Shown piece by piece: positions 17,848-27,543 of a stretch of DNA of 64,000 nucleotides (position 1 is the stretch's first letter; the number at the start of each line of letters is the position of its first letter). The DNA comes from Novosphingobium capsulatum NBRC 12533 (GTDB taxonomy: Bacteria; Pseudomonadota; Alphaproteobacteria; Sphingomonadales; Sphingomonadaceae). Under the pieces are notes generated by a model. The model was given only the letters and a program-made list of their open reading frames with translations, was not told the DNA's origin and did not search any database. Position numbers and translations under genes: made by a program. The stretch is taken from positions 186,001 through 250,000 of the forward strand of contig NZ_BCYV01000005.1 of assembly GCF_001598375.1 (NCBI RefSeq), in the 5' to 3' direction.

Positions 17848-19143
17848 ATGAATGACACGTTTTCGCGGGGGCTGTCGCCAAAGCGCTATGCCCTGAGTGC
17901 GATCATCCTCCACTGGTCGATCGCGGCGTTGCTGCTGTTTCAGGTGTCGCTCGGCTGGCGGCTGGAAGACCTGCCCAAGGGCACGGCCAGCTTTGCCGGC
18001 TACCAGTTTCACAAGTCAGTCGGCTTCCTGATCCTGGCGCTCAGCCTCGCGCGCCTGGGCGTGCGTCTGGTGGCGCGGCGCCCGGCACCGGCCGAAGGCG
18101 CGCCGGCGGTAAAGCTGCTGGTCAAGGTCGTGCACGTCCTGCTCTATGCAGTGATGATCGTGGGCCCGCTGTCGGGCTGGATCATGGTGTCCACTTCCAA
18201 GATTCGCATGCAGACCATGGTGTTCGGTAAGCTGCCGATGCCCAATCTGCCGGTGGGCCATGCCTGGCACGAGCCGGCCGAAACCATTCACGGCGCGCTT
18301 GGCCTGGTGACGCTGGGCCTGTTCGCGCTGCACGTCGCTGGCGCGCTGCGCCATCACTTCATGGGCGATGATCTGCTGGGCCGGATGATCCCGGCCAATA
18401 CCCGCCGCGGCCTGACCATCGGCGTGATCGTCGCGCTGATCGGTTCGGCAGGGGCCATGGCGCTTGCCAAGGTCTGGCCGTTTGGTGGCCCGGCGGTGGC
18501 GCCGGTTGCAGCCGCGTCGGCTGATCCCGATGGCGATGAGTCAGAAGCGGCCACCGATATGGCCAGCGATGCCGCAGTTCAGGCGCCGGCCAGCGCGGCG
18601 GCGCCCGTGGCCGATGCATCCGCCGGCGCTGAGGCTGCTGCCAAGGCGGTTGCCTGGCAACTCGCGCCCGGTGGCAAGCTTGGCTTCCACGCCACCTATT
18701 CGGGTGACGCGATCAACGGCAGCTTTGGCCGCTGGGACGCCAAGATCGTGTTCTCGCCCGATGATCTTGCCCATTCCACGCTGCGCGCCACGATCGATCT
18801 GGCTTCGGTCGGCACCGGCGATGCGCAGCGCGACGACATGCTCAAGGGCGACAATTTCTTCCGCGCCGCCGCACATCCCCAGGCGATCTATACTGCATCG
18901 CGTTTCCGCGCGCAGTCGCCCGGGCACTATGTCGCCGAAGGTACGCTGTCGCTGGCCGGCAAGATCCGCCCGGTGCCACTGGCCTTTGTGCTGACGATCG
19001 ATGGCGATCGGGCGACCGCGCACGGCACCGCCACGTTGTCACGCACGGCGTTTGGCGTCGGCACCGGTGAATGGGGTGGCACCGATACGCTGCTCGATGG
19101 CGTGACGGTCGATTTCGCGCTCAAGGCCAAGCGCCAGTCCTGA
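17848..19143 (+). CDS. Cytochrome b561 - YceI fusion protein
   Basis: 431 residues. N-terminal ~200 residues: a four-helix cytochrome b561 membrane domain with haem-binding histidines in ILHWSIAALLLFQVSLGW, YQFHKSVGF, ETIHGALGL and ALHVAGALRHHF. A short extra helix follows (TIGVIVALIGSAGAMALA), then an alanine-rich linker (about residues 215-265). The C-terminal ~165 residues are a YceI domain (WQLAPGGKLGFHATYSG, then GDNFFRAAAHPQAIYTASRF, ending TVDFALKAK), a lipocalin-like barrel that binds isoprenoids such as quinones. In many bacteria these are two adjacent genes; here they are one chain, with the YceI part facing the periplasm. Likely role: electron transfer involving a quinone-like ligand. 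Confidence 0.92.
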   Translation: MNDTFSRGLSPKRYALSAIILHWSIAALLLFQVSLGWRLEDLPKGTASFAGYQFHKSVGFLILALSLARLGVRLVARRPAPAEGAPAVKLLVKVVHVLLYAVMIVGPLSGWIMVSTSKIRMQTMVFGKLPMPNLPVGHAWHEPAETIHGALGLVTLGLFALHVAGALRHHFMGDDLLGRMIPANTRRGLTIGVIVALIGSAGAMALAKVWPFGGPAVAPVAAASADPDGDESEAATDMASDAAVQAPASAAAPVADASAGAEAAAKAVAWQLAPGGKLGFHATYSGDAINGSFGRWDAKIVFSPDDLAHSTLRATIDLASVGTGDAQRDDMLKGDNFFRAAAHPQAIYTASRFRAQSPGHYVAEGTLSLAGKIRPVPLAFVLTIDGDRATAHGTATLSRTAFGVGTGEWGGTDTLLDGVTVDFALKAKRQS

Positions 19144-19207
19144 TCCGCGTTCCCGCCCGCGCCTGGCCGATACCGGGCGAGGGCGGGCGAGGGCGGGATG
19201 CGATCGG

Positions 19208-19927
19208 TCAGCGTGGCGGCGCGCCGGGCGATCCTTGCTGGCGCACCCCGGCAAAGAAGAAGCTGACATAGCGATCGGCCCAGCGCATGTGCTGCGCGCG
19301 ATCATGCCCGCCTTCGGAACTGGCCATCTTGTAGTGGCCTAACAGGCCTTCGAGCCAGAACCGTGCGGCGTTCTCGCAATCGTCGATGACGATCTCGCCC
19401 CGCTGCTGCGCCATTTCGAACAGGCTGCGAATCTTGTCGACCGCGTTGCGATAGACCATCGCGCGATAGCCGCCCTGCGGGCTGCCGGCTTCGGTATCGA
19501 GCCAGTCGATCAGCCGTTCCATCAGCTTGCCATCGGGGGAATGGAGCAGTTCCAGCGTTTCCACGGCGCGCAGGCTAAACGTTTCTGCGAGTGAACGGTC
19601 GCTTTGCAGCGCGGCGATGGCATCGCGGCGCTTGGCCACGGCGTGATGCACCAGCGCTTCCAGCAGTTCGCGCTTGCCGGCAAAGCGGGAATAGATCGTG
19701 GCCTTGCCGATATGGGCATGGCGCGCAACGCGATCGAACGTGAAGGTATCCAGCCCGCTGTCCAGCAAAACCTCCCAACTGGCGTCGAGAATCTTGCCGT
19801 AAAGCTGTTCTGCCTCTGCCACCGAGGGGCGCCCCCGCCGCGGCGCGGCGGGCGATGCCATGCCGTCGGTGGCCGGCGCGTCAGTGGCGGGCGGTTGATC
19901 CGTGCTGGAATGCGGCGGCAGAGTCAT
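19208..19927 (-). CDS. TetR-family transcriptional regulator
   Basis: 239 residues. N-terminal helix-turn-helix at about residues 55-80 (FTFDRVARHAHIGKATIYSR followed by FAGKRELLEAL) preceded by a basic RRGRPSVAEAEQ segment; the C-terminal ligand domain is typical in size. The ATG at 19927 has GGGAG upstream. It lies downstream of, and in the same direction as, the EmrA-EmrB-outer membrane factor operon, separated by about 336 bases, so it probably represses that efflux operon and has its own promoter. The ligand is unknown. Confidence 0.88.
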   Translation of the reverse strand: MTLPPHSSTDQPPATDAPATDGMASPAAPRRGRPSVAEAEQLYGKILDASWEVLLDSGLDTFTFDRVARHAHIGKATIYSRFAGKRELLEALVHHAVAKRRDAIAALQSDRSLAETFSLRAVETLELLHSPDGKLMERLIDWLDTEAGSPQGGYRAMVYRNAVDKIRSLFEMAQQRGEIVIDDCENAARFWLEGLLGHYKMASSEGGHDRAQHMRWADRYVSFFFAGVRQQGSPGAPPR

Positions 19928-20150
19928 CGGCCGCACTCCCGTTGCCCGAGGCCGTCGCCGCATCGATCTGCGCGACGAAGGTGTACGACGCCGAAAATTC
20001 CGCTGCCGTTCCGGGCAAGGCCGATGCACTGTCGCGTGCCGCAATCTGTCCCGGCCGCTTTACGCATTCGCGATGTGCGGGGCAGGTCATTTCCAGCCCT
20101 TCCTGATAGGCCAGCCAGACGCGGCGGCCGATATCCGAAAACCAATCCAT
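19881..20150 (-). CDS. Possible small protein overlapping the tetR start
   Basis: 89 residues starting MDWFSDIGRRVWLAYQEGLE, then MTCPAHRECVKRPGQ, ending in a low-complexity alanine/serine stretch. GGGAAGG precedes the ATG. It overlaps the first 47 bases of tetR in another frame. The N-terminal half looks protein-like (aromatic, amphipathic, two cysteines); the C-terminal half could be accidental. Could be a leader ORF for tetR or a chance frame. It otherwise accounts for the gap between the efflux operon and tetR. Confidence 0.35.
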   Translation of the reverse strand: MDWFSDIGRRVWLAYQEGLEMTCPAHRECVKRPGQIAARDSASALPGTAAEFSASYTFVAQIDAATASGNGSAADDSAAAFQHGSTARH

Positions 20151-20263
20151 CCTTCCCAACCCTCTGTCCGAGTGGCTCACGCCTTTGCGGCGTCTTGTGA
20201 AGGAAAATTGACACAGATTCGGGCGTTCGCAAAGCGCTATAAACGGAACGGATCTGGCTCATT

Positions 20264-21724
20264 TCAGCGGTCCTGGGCCGGTGCCTGCCACCCCAGGCCA
20301 AGCGCCTTTTCCACGGCGATGAAATCGGTGGTCAGCTCTGCAGCGGCCGCTGCAGTGGCTTGGGCTGCCTGCACCTGCTGGCGTTGCGCGCTCAAGGCGT
20401 CGCTGCGGGCCACGGTGCCGGCATCGGCCCGCTGTTGCTGCAGGGCTTGCGCCCGCGCGGCTTGCGCCTGGCTATCCAGCGCCTTGCCATAGACCTGGCG
20501 CTGGCTGCCAAAGCGGGTGAGGGAGCCTTCGGCATCCTGCAGCGCGGTCAGCACGGTGTTGCGATAATTGGCTTCCTGCTCGGCATAGGCCTGGCGCTTG
20601 CTGGCCACCTGTGCCTTGTTGCGCCCACCGTCGAACAGGCTCCAGCGGATCTGCGGCAGGGCCAGGCCGATGATCTTGGACGGATCGACCACATCGCCGA
20701 TGCTGGTGCCACCCAAGCCCAGCAGGCCCATGAAGCTGATCTTGGGCAGGCCAGCTGCGATCTGTGCGCCGATGTCGGCATTGGCGGCGGCCAGCTGGCG
20801 CTCGGCCATGCGGATATCGGGGCGATTACGCAGCAGGCTGGCGGGATCGCCCACGGCCACGCTGGCCGGCGGCAACGGCAGCGGCGCCGGCGTGGTCAGC
20901 GTGGCATCGAGCGCGCCGGGTTCCTGCCCGGTCAGCACGGCCAGCTGATCGATCAGCACGGTGATATCGGCCCGCGTCTTGGCGCGGTCCCCCTCGGTTT
21001 GCGAAGCCTGGCCACGGGCCTGGGCCAGCGGCTGCTCGGGCGCGGTGCCGCCTTGCAGCCGTTGCTGCGCCAGGTTGACCAGCTGGGCATCGATCGCCGC
21101 CTGCTGATCGAGCAGGGCCAGCACCGCCTGCTTGGCGCGCAGCGACACATAGGCGCGGGCGATTTCGGCCGACAGCGTCACGCGGGCATCATCCGCGCCG
21201 GCCTCGGCCGCTTCGGCACGGGCGCCAGCAGCGGTGATCTTGCTGCGGGTGCCGCCGAACAGATCCAGTTCCCAGCTCGAGTCAAAGCCCACGTTGTAGA
21301 TCGTGGTGTCGGTGCGGCCGGTATCGTTGCCACCCAGGATGTTGGAGGGCACGTTGATATAGGGCACCGCGCCCGAAACATTGAGCGTGGGGATCAGCGC
21401 GGTCTTGTTGGCGGCAAGGCCGGCGCGCGCCTGGGCGATGCGGGCATTGGCCGCCGCGATATTGGGCGAATTGGCCAGGCCCTTGTCGATCAGGCTGCCC
21501 AGCACCGGGTCATTGAGTGCATCCCACCAACGCGCGGAGGGCGCCGTGGCGGTGGTGGTGGCAGCGTCGCCCCGCAGGAACGCGCTGCGAGCCGCGGCGC
21601 CCGGCGCAGCATCGGGCGCGCCGGCATACTTGGGGCCAACCGTGGTGCACCCGGCAAGGGCGGCGGACGCGAGCAGGGCGATGGCCAGGGGGCGGAAAGC
21701 CATGGGGCGTGAAGAATGTTGCAT
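20264..21724 (-). CDS. Outer membrane efflux lipoprotein (TolC/NodT family)
   Basis: 486 residues. Signal peptide with lipobox LAGC (ALLASAALAGCTTVGPKY), then the two repeated outer membrane efflux domains of the NodT type; features include TVGPKYAGAP, RNRPDIRMAERQLAAANADI and GLLGLGGTSIGD. It forms the trimeric exit duct of a tripartite pump. The start overlaps the stop of emrB by one base (TGATG), so it is translated with it. Internal start MAFRPLAIALL at residue 8 gives an equally good signal peptide. Confidence 0.93.
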   Translation of the reverse strand: MQHSSRPMAFRPLAIALLASAALAGCTTVGPKYAGAPDAAPGAAARSAFLRGDAATTTATAPSARWWDALNDPVLGSLIDKGLANSPNIAAANARIAQARAGLAANKTALIPTLNVSGAVPYINVPSNILGGNDTGRTDTTIYNVGFDSSWELDLFGGTRSKITAAGARAEAAEAGADDARVTLSAEIARAYVSLRAKQAVLALLDQQAAIDAQLVNLAQQRLQGGTAPEQPLAQARGQASQTEGDRAKTRADITVLIDQLAVLTGQEPGALDATLTTPAPLPLPPASVAVGDPASLLRNRPDIRMAERQLAAANADIGAQIAAGLPKISFMGLLGLGGTSIGDVVDPSKIIGLALPQIRWSLFDGGRNKAQVASKRQAYAEQEANYRNTVLTALQDAEGSLTRFGSQRQVYGKALDSQAQAARAQALQQQRADAGTVARSDALSAQRQQVQAAQATAAAAAELTTDFIAVEKALGLGWQAPAQDR

Positions 21725-23331
21725 CAGTGCATCGCCATGTTGTGGTGGCCCTTGGGCAGGGGCCGGAGAAGGAAAACGAGCGGCAGGACGACAGCAATGC
21801 CGACCATCAGCGCGATGAACTCATCGGTGTAGGCCATGACCAGCGCCTGCTTGAGCACCATGCCGTCGATCGATTGCAGCGCGGCAGAAAGGCCGTCGGG
21901 CCCGCCACCAAACGAGGCAGCCTGGCTCGATACCCAATCCTGCACGCTGGGGCTGTTGGCCGGCAGGGTTTCGTGGATTGACCAGCGGTGGAATTCCTCG
22001 CGCCGTTCCTGCAGGGTGGCCAGCAGGGCCAGCGCGATCGAGCCACCGAGGTTGCGCGCCGCGTTGAACAGGCCCGATGCGTCACCGGCTTCGTCGGGCT
22101 TGACGCTGGCAATGGCTGCCTGGTTGAGGAACAGCATCGACAGGGCCTGGCCCAATCCGCGCATCAGCTGCGACACGACAAAGTCGGACCCATCGGAGTT
22201 GACTGTCAGCGTGGTATCGAGCCAGCACGACCCGGCCATGATCAGCATCCCGGTCAAGACCACGTAGCGCAGGTCGAACCGCTTCACGAGCAGAGGGAAC
22301 AGCGGCATCATCATCGCGGCAGGAATGCCCGACAGGAACACGATCTGCCCTGATTGATAGGCATTGTAGCCAGCGATCGCGGCCAGGAACTGCGGGATGA
22401 CATAGGCCGTGCCATAGAGCACCGAACCGATCAGCAGACCCAGCACGAAGACCGCGGCAAAAGCGCGGTTGCGCAACAGTGCGAGCTTGATCACTGGCCG
22501 TTTGGCAAAGAGCTGCCCGATCGAGATGAGGATGAACCCAACGATGGTCACCCCGGTCAGTTGCCAGATCAGCGTGGATTGAAACCACTGTTCGCGGTTG
22601 CCTTCCTCCAGCACCACGGTCAATCCGCCCAGGCCCAGTGCCAGGCCAAGAATGCCCAGCCAATCGGCGTTGAGCAACTCATCAAGGCGCATCTTGGTGT
22701 TGGACAGGCCAACCGTGAGGAACACCATCAGGATGATGCAGATCGGAATGTTGATGAAGAAGGCATAGTGCCACGAGAAATTCTCGGTCAGCCAGCCGCC
22801 GGCCAGTGGGCCCATGACCGGCCCCAGGATCAGCGTGGAACCGAACAGCGCGGTGCCTACCGGTTGCTGGTGGCGCGGCAGGCGCGTGGCGATGATGGTC
22901 ATCCCGGTGGGAATCATTGCCCCGCCGGTGAAACCCTGGCCGACGCGTCCCACGATCATCATGGTCAGCGTGGTGGACAGGCCGCACACGATGGAAAAGC
23001 CGGTGAACAGCACCGAGGCGATCAGCAGGAACCGCTTGAGCCCGAACACGCGTTCCAGCCAGGCGGTGAGCGGGATGATGATGATCTCGGCCACCAGATA
23101 GCTGGTGGCGATCCACGTGCCTTCGGTGGAAGACGCGCCGATTTCGCCCTGGATGGTTGGTAGGGCCGAATTGACGATCGAGATGTCGAGCGTGGCCATC
23201 AGCGCGCCGATGGCCCCGGCCACCACGGCCAGCCAGGCGGTCAGATCGGCATTGCCAGAGCTGGAACCAGCCGCTGGCTTTGCCGCGCCACCCCCGTTGC
23301 CGGCCTCGGCCGGAAGGGTTGCGGCGGCCAT
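21724..23331 (-). CDS. emrB: EmrB-type MFS multidrug exporter (DHA2 family)
   Basis: 535 residues, about 14 membrane helices. Drug:proton antiporter of the inner membrane. Motif A/C-like regions: LDISIVNSALPTIQGEIGAS near the N-terminus, WIATSYLVAEIIIIPL, GRVGQGFTGGAMIPTGMTII and GPVMGPLAGGWLTENFSWHY. The start overlaps the emrA stop by one base and the outer membrane factor start follows with one base overlap, so the three genes form a tight operon. The substrate is probably hydrophobic toxic compounds, as in the family, but is not determined. Confidence 0.94.
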   Translation of the reverse strand: MAAATLPAEAGNGGGAAKPAAGSSSGNADLTAWLAVVAGAIGALMATLDISIVNSALPTIQGEIGASSTEGTWIATSYLVAEIIIIPLTAWLERVFGLKRFLLIASVLFTGFSIVCGLSTTLTMMIVGRVGQGFTGGAMIPTGMTIIATRLPRHQQPVGTALFGSTLILGPVMGPLAGGWLTENFSWHYAFFINIPICIILMVFLTVGLSNTKMRLDELLNADWLGILGLALGLGGLTVVLEEGNREQWFQSTLIWQLTGVTIVGFILISIGQLFAKRPVIKLALLRNRAFAAVFVLGLLIGSVLYGTAYVIPQFLAAIAGYNAYQSGQIVFLSGIPAAMMMPLFPLLVKRFDLRYVVLTGMLIMAGSCWLDTTLTVNSDGSDFVVSQLMRGLGQALSMLFLNQAAIASVKPDEAGDASGLFNAARNLGGSIALALLATLQERREEFHRWSIHETLPANSPSVQDWVSSQAASFGGGPDGLSAALQSIDGMVLKQALVMAYTDEFIALMVGIAVVLPLVFLLRPLPKGHHNMAMH

Positions 23332-24488
23332 TACTTGGCTCCCTGGTCCTGCTCGGCGCGGATCGCCTTGATGGCGCCCTTGGCGGCGCGGGTATCAACC
23401 TTGACCGTCAGCGACAGGCCAGGGACCAGCACCTTGCGCGATTCCTCGCCCGCGTTGATGCGGATGCGCACGGGCACGCGCTGGACGATCTTGGTGAAGT
23501 TGCCGGTCGCGTTCTGCGGCGGGATCAGCGAGAAGTTCGCCCCCGTGCCCGGCGTGATCGAATCCACCACGCCGTGGAAATCGACGTCAGGCAGCGCGTC
23601 GACATGCATCGTCACCGGCTGGCCGGGGCGCATCAGGCCGATCTGGGTTTCCTTGAAATTGGCTTCCACATAGATCGCCTGGGTCGGCACGATGGTCAGC
23701 AGGCGCTGGCCGGGCTGCACGAATTGGCCAAGGCGCACGGCCGAGGAGCCGACCTTGCCGGCGATCGGCGCGACGATGCGCGTGGTGCCGACATCGTTGC
23801 GAGCGGCCTGGCGGCTGGCTTCGGCAGAGGCGATCTGCGCGCTGGCCTGCTGCACCTGGGCCTTGGTCGTGGCGATCTTGCTGGCGGCGGCCTGGACCAT
23901 GGCCTGCTTGGCGCGCACATCGGCCGCGGCCTTGTCGCGCGCGCTGGTCAGCTGGTCGAGCTGGGTACGCGGTTCGGCACCACTGGCGGCGAGCGGGGCA
24001 TAGCGCGCCACTTCGCTGCTGTAGTACGCCAGGTCGCGCTGCGAAGCGGCGAGGGCGGCCTTGGCCTGGTTGAGGCTGGCCTGCGCTTCGGCGATGCCGG
24101 CAGAGGTCGCCTGTTCGGCGGCGCGGGCCACGCTGACCTGGGCATCGGCCTGGTTCAGCTTGGCGCTGTAATCGGTTGGGTCGATCTGCACCAGGAAAGC
24201 GCCGGCAGGAACCTGCTGGTTATCTGCCACGCCAATCTGCCGCACATAGCCGGCCAGCTTGGAGCTGACGGTCACGCCATCGGCCTTCACATAGGCATCG
24301 TCGGTCGACTGGATGTACTGGCCATTGTTGCGATAATCGATGAAGGCATAGATGCCATAGACCAGGCCCACCGCCGCCACGCCCAGCGCGATGCGGCCGA
24401 TCAGCTTCTTGCGGCCGCTGGTCGCGGGCGCGGTCTCTTCAGCAGGTTCGGTGGACGGGGTTGCGGCAGCGGTGTCGGGGGCGGGCAT
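23331..24488 (-). CDS. emrA: EmrA-type membrane fusion protein
   Basis: 385 residues. One membrane anchor at about residues 28-47 (LIGRIALGVAAVGLVYGIYA) and a periplasmic adaptor: biotinyl-lipoyl-like GYVRQIGVADNQQVPAGAFL, a long alpha-helical hairpin rich in alanine and glutamine (residues about 90-200), the second lipoyl half VAPIAGKVGSSAVRLGQFV, and the beta-barrel region. It links EmrB to the outer membrane duct. First gene of the operon; a near-perfect palindrome about 100 bases upstream is a candidate regulator site. Confidence 0.94.
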   Translation of the reverse strand: MPAPDTAAATPSTEPAEETAPATSGRKKLIGRIALGVAAVGLVYGIYAFIDYRNNGQYIQSTDDAYVKADGVTVSSKLAGYVRQIGVADNQQVPAGAFLVQIDPTDYSAKLNQADAQVSVARAAEQATSAGIAEAQASLNQAKAALAASQRDLAYYSSEVARYAPLAASGAEPRTQLDQLTSARDKAAADVRAKQAMVQAAASKIATTKAQVQQASAQIASAEASRQAARNDVGTTRIVAPIAGKVGSSAVRLGQFVQPGQRLLTIVPTQAIYVEANFKETQIGLMRPGQPVTMHVDALPDVDFHGVVDSITPGTGANFSLIPPQNATGNFTKIVQRVPVRIRINAGEESRKVLVPGLSLTVKVDTRAAKGAIKAIRAEQDQGAK

Positions 24489-24982
24489 CGGAGGGCTTCC
24501 TGTCAGATCGGTAAAAATGGAACGAGACAGTTTAGTTCAATATTGGCGCAATTGGCGAGCGGTGCCTTGGGCTGCAAGTGAAAGTTTTCGAAGCGAGCTT
24601 GCGAAAATTGCAACCTGAAATGTCAACATATTGGCTTTGAAAGGTTTTTTAAGGCAATCCGTGTGCTGCCAGCGCCCAGGCGTGGGCTTTCAGGCGGGCG
24701 GGAACCAAGGCTTGCACGCGCTGCAATTCGCAGCTGCGCAATTGGTTCCCTGCGCCGGGGGTGTCCAAAGGGCATGTCGGGGCACGACGCATGGATGCGA
24801 TCAGCGCTGGACGCGTCTTATCGAAAGGATCAATCAATCTGGGCGGAATTGATCATTGGCAATCGCCGGCGCCCATGCCTAATTGCTGCCCTGCAACGAG
24901 GGGCGTTGATGCGCTGTGGCGTGTCTTGCCCCTCTTGCCAGCATTCATTTCAGCCACGACCAACCACAAGGAAGTCGAACCC
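24489..24982. other. Divergent intergenic region between emrA and ahpC
   Basis: 494 bases with no convincing gene. The left part is AT-richer and should hold the emrA promoter and operator; the right part should hold the ahpC promoter. An OxyR site was looked for before ahpC but no clear ATAG-N7-CTAT pattern was found. Confidence 0.6.
24585..24607. promoter_or_regulatory. Candidate operator of the emr efflux operon
   Basis: TTTTCGAAGC and GCTTGCGAAAA form a dyad around a GA centre with a single extra base, 97 bases upstream of emrA. Size and symmetry suit a TetR-family repressor, and a tetR gene lies beyond the operon. Inference from position. Confidence 0.45.
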
Positions 24983-25546
24983 ATGTCGATCGTCGGAACC
25001 AAGCTCAAGCCGTTCCAGGCCACTGCCTATCTCCAGGGCAAGTTCGTCGATGTCAGCGATGCTGACGTCCTGGGCAAGTGGGCCGTGTTCTTCTTCTACC
25101 CGGCCGACTTCACCTTCGTGTGCCCGACCGAGCTGGAAGACCTTGCCGACAAGTATGAAGAGCTCAAGAGCCTGGGCGTGGAAGTCTATTCGGTGTCGAC
25201 CGACACCCACTTCAGCCACAAGGCCTGGCACGACAGCTCGCCGGCCATCGGCAAGATCAACTATTACATGCTGGGCGACCAGAACCACACCATCTCCAAC
25301 AACTTCGGCATCCTGCGCGAAGGCGTTGGCCTGGCCGACCGCGGCACCTTCGTGGTCGATCCCGATGGCGTGATCCAGCTGGTGGAAATCACCCCCGAAG
25401 GCGTGGGCCGTAATGCCACCGAACTGCTGCGCAAGATCAAGGCTGCCAAGTACTGGCGCGAAAACCCCGGCCAGGTCTGCCCGGCCAAGTGGGAAGAAGG
25501 CGCCGAAACGCTTGCTCCCTCGATCGATCTCGTCGGCAAGATCTGA
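24983..25546 (+). CDS. ahpC: Alkyl hydroperoxide reductase subunit C (peroxiredoxin)
   Basis: 187 residues, exactly the usual AhpC length. Typical 2-Cys peroxiredoxin: peroxidatic Cys47 in [18 protein letters not shown] and resolving Cys166 in [13 protein letters not shown]. Reduces hydrogen peroxide, organic peroxides and peroxynitrite in the cytoplasm, being re-reduced by AhpF encoded just downstream. The ATG at 24983 has AAGGAAG upstream; the longer frame from 24761 has non-coding character. The 199-base gap to ahpF holds a GC-rich stretch. Confidence 0.97.
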   Translation: MSIVGTKLKPFQATAYLQGKFVDVSDADVLGKWAVFFFYPADFTFVCPTELEDLADKYEELKSLGVEVYSVSTDTHFSHKAWHDSSPAIGKINYYMLGDQNHTISNNFGILREGVGLADRGTFVVDPDGVIQLVEITPEGVGRNATELLRKIKAAKYWRENPGQVCPAKWEEGAETLAPSIDLVGKI

Positions 25547-25745
25547 TTCTTGCTGCCTGAACCGGGGCGGGCCAGCGCGCCCGCCCCGGACCCGGGCACC
25601 CCGGCCCCTTGCGCGCGCCCACGCGGCGCCGACGCCTTCATCGGCCGGGAAAGCCCCCAAATGTCTGCCCGCTCCGCCCATCCCAGGCGTGAGGCCGTCC
25701 ATGGCCCCACGCGGCACGCACCCTCCTGCCTGAGAGAAACACGCC

Positions 25746-27302
25746 ATGCCTATTCTTGACGCCCCCACCACTGCCCAGCTCAAGGGCTTGCTTGGCAACC
25801 TGCGCCGCCCGATCGAACTGGTCGCGAGCCTGGACGACAGCACCAAGTCTGCCGACACCCGCAGCCTGGTCGAAGAAATCGCCGCGCTGAGCGACAAGGT
25901 TTCGGTGCGGCTCGACGGGCAGGATGCCCGCCGCCCGAGCTTTGCCATTCGCGCGGATGAAGGGCGCGCGCAGGCGGTGTTTGCCGGCCTGCCGCTGGGC
26001 CACGAATTTACCTCGCTGATCCTGGCGCTGCTGCACGTGGGTGGTCACCCGCCCAAGGAAGATGCCGAACTGCTCGACGCGGTGCGCAACCTTGATGGGC
26101 CGCTGCATTTCGAGACGTTCTTCTCGCTCTCGTGCCAGAACTGCCCCGACGTGGTGCAGGCGCTCAACATCATGGCCGCGCTCAACCCCGATATCACCCA
26201 CGTGGCGATCGATGGCGCGCTGTTCCAGGACGAGGTGGAGCGCCGCAAGGTGATGGCCGTGCCGACCGTCTACTTGAACGGCGAACAGTTCGGCCAGGGC
26301 CGCATGGATCTGGCGCAGATCGTGGCCAAGCTCGACACCGGATCGGTGGCCCGCGCGGCGGAAAAGATCGCCGCCAAGGATCCGTTCGACGTGCTGGTGG
26401 TCGGCGGTGGCCCGGCCGGCGCGGCAGCGGCGATCTACGCCGCGCGCAAGGGCATCCGCACCGGCGTGGTGGCCGAACGCTTTGGTGGCCAGGTGCTCGA
26501 TACCATGGGCATCGAGAACTTCATTTCGGTGCCGCACACCGAAGGGCCCAAGCTGGTTGCCCAGCTGGAACAGCACGTGAAGGACTATGAAGTCGACGTC
26601 ATGAACGTGCAGGCGGCGGTCAAGCTCAAGCCCGCCAATGGCGATGGATTGCACCACATCGAACTGGCCAGCGGCGCGAGCGTCAAGGCCAAGACCGTGA
26701 TCCTGTCGACCGGGGCCCGCTGGCGCCAGATGGGCGTGCCCGGCGAAGAGGAATATCGCAACAAGGGCGTGGCTTATTGCCCGCACTGCGATGGGCCGCT
26801 GTTCAAGGGCAAGCGCACCGCCGTGATCGGCGGCGGCAATTCGGGCGTGGAAGCCGCGATCGACCTGGCTGGCCTTGTCCGCCATGTCACCCTGATCGAG
26901 TTCGACAGCCAGCTGCGCGCCGATGCCGTATTGCAGACCAAGCTGCGCAGCCTGCCCAACGTGACGATCATCACCTCGGCCATGACCACGCAAGTGCTGG
27001 GCGATGGCCACAAGGTGACGGCGCTGGTCTACAAGAACCGTGAGACCGGCGAGGAACACACCGTCGAACTGGAAGGTATCTTCGTGCAGATCGGCCTGGT
27101 GCCCAACACCGAATGGCTGGGCGGTAGCATCGCCATGACCAACCGTGGCGAGATCGAGGTGGACGCTCACAATGCCACCAGCCTCGACGGCGTGTTTGCT
27201 GCGGGTGACTGCACCACGGTGCCGTTCAAGCAGATCGTCATCGCCATGGGCGAGGGCGCCAAGGCCTCGCTGGCGGCGTTTGATTATCTGATCCGGCACT
27301 AA
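25746..27302 (+). CDS. ahpF: Alkyl hydroperoxide reductase subunit F
   Basis: 518 residues. NADH-dependent flavoprotein that recharges AhpC. N-terminal double thioredoxin-like domain with the redox pair CQNC (residues 130-133), FAD-binding [17 protein letters not shown], the thioredoxin reductase-type CPHC (345-348) and NAD-binding [17 protein letters not shown], and C-terminal [20 protein letters not shown]. Length matches the family. Both disulfide centres are intact, so it should work with the adjacent ahpC. Confidence 0.97.
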   Translation: MPILDAPTTAQLKGLLGNLRRPIELVASLDDSTKSADTRSLVEEIAALSDKVSVRLDGQDARRPSFAIRADEGRAQAVFAGLPLGHEFTSLILALLHVGGHPPKEDAELLDAVRNLDGPLHFETFFSLSCQNCPDVVQALNIMAALNPDITHVAIDGALFQDEVERRKVMAVPTVYLNGEQFGQGRMDLAQIVAKLDTGSVARAAEKIAAKDPFDVLVVGGGPAGAAAAIYAARKGIRTGVVAERFGGQVLDTMGIENFISVPHTEGPKLVAQLEQHVKDYEVDVMNVQAAVKLKPANGDGLHHIELASGASVKAKTVILSTGARWRQMGVPGEEEYRNKGVAYCPHCDGPLFKGKRTAVIGGGNSGVEAAIDLAGLVRHVTLIEFDSQLRADAVLQTKLRSLPNVTIITSAMTTQVLGDGHKVTALVYKNRETGEEHTVELEGIFVQIGLVPNTEWLGGSIAMTNRGEIEVDAHNATSLDGVFAAGDCTTVPFKQIVIAMGEGAKASLAAFDYLIRH

Positions 27303-27310
27303 GGCCAGAT

Positions 27311-27460
27311 AACATTCCCTCCCCCCGACCCCCTCCCGCCTGCGGGAGGGGGTGGGTAAAAGCCCCCTCTTCTTCAGAGGAGAGGGTTTGGGGGTGGTGG
27401 AAACCTGGCGCTAGGCATCGCACCACCCCCCGCCCCCCCTCCTCTGAAGAGGAGGGGGAG
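27311..27460. repeat. Cluster of GC-rich palindromes after ahpF
   Basis: At least three stem-forming units: CCCCCTCCCGC/GCGGGAGGGGG at about 27331-27353; CTCTTCTTCAGAGGAGAG at about 27366-27387; and a perfect 24-base palindrome CCCCCTCCTCTGAAGAGGAG... at 27435-27458. GGGGGTGGTGG at about 27391 also pairs with CACCACCCCC at 27421. The 24-base core is repeated exactly at 58995-59018. Dispersed repeat, perhaps also a terminator for ahpF. Confidence 0.75.
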
Positions 27461-27543
27461 AATGTGGCCAAGCCCACCCCGCTTTCGACAACCTTTTCCC
27501 CCATTCCCCTTGCCGCCACGGCCCTGCGCGCTAAGAGCGAGGC

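Noticed and set aside
24489..24982. OxyR binding site before ahpC
   Set aside because: No spacing of ATAG/CTAT-type elements could be found by eye.
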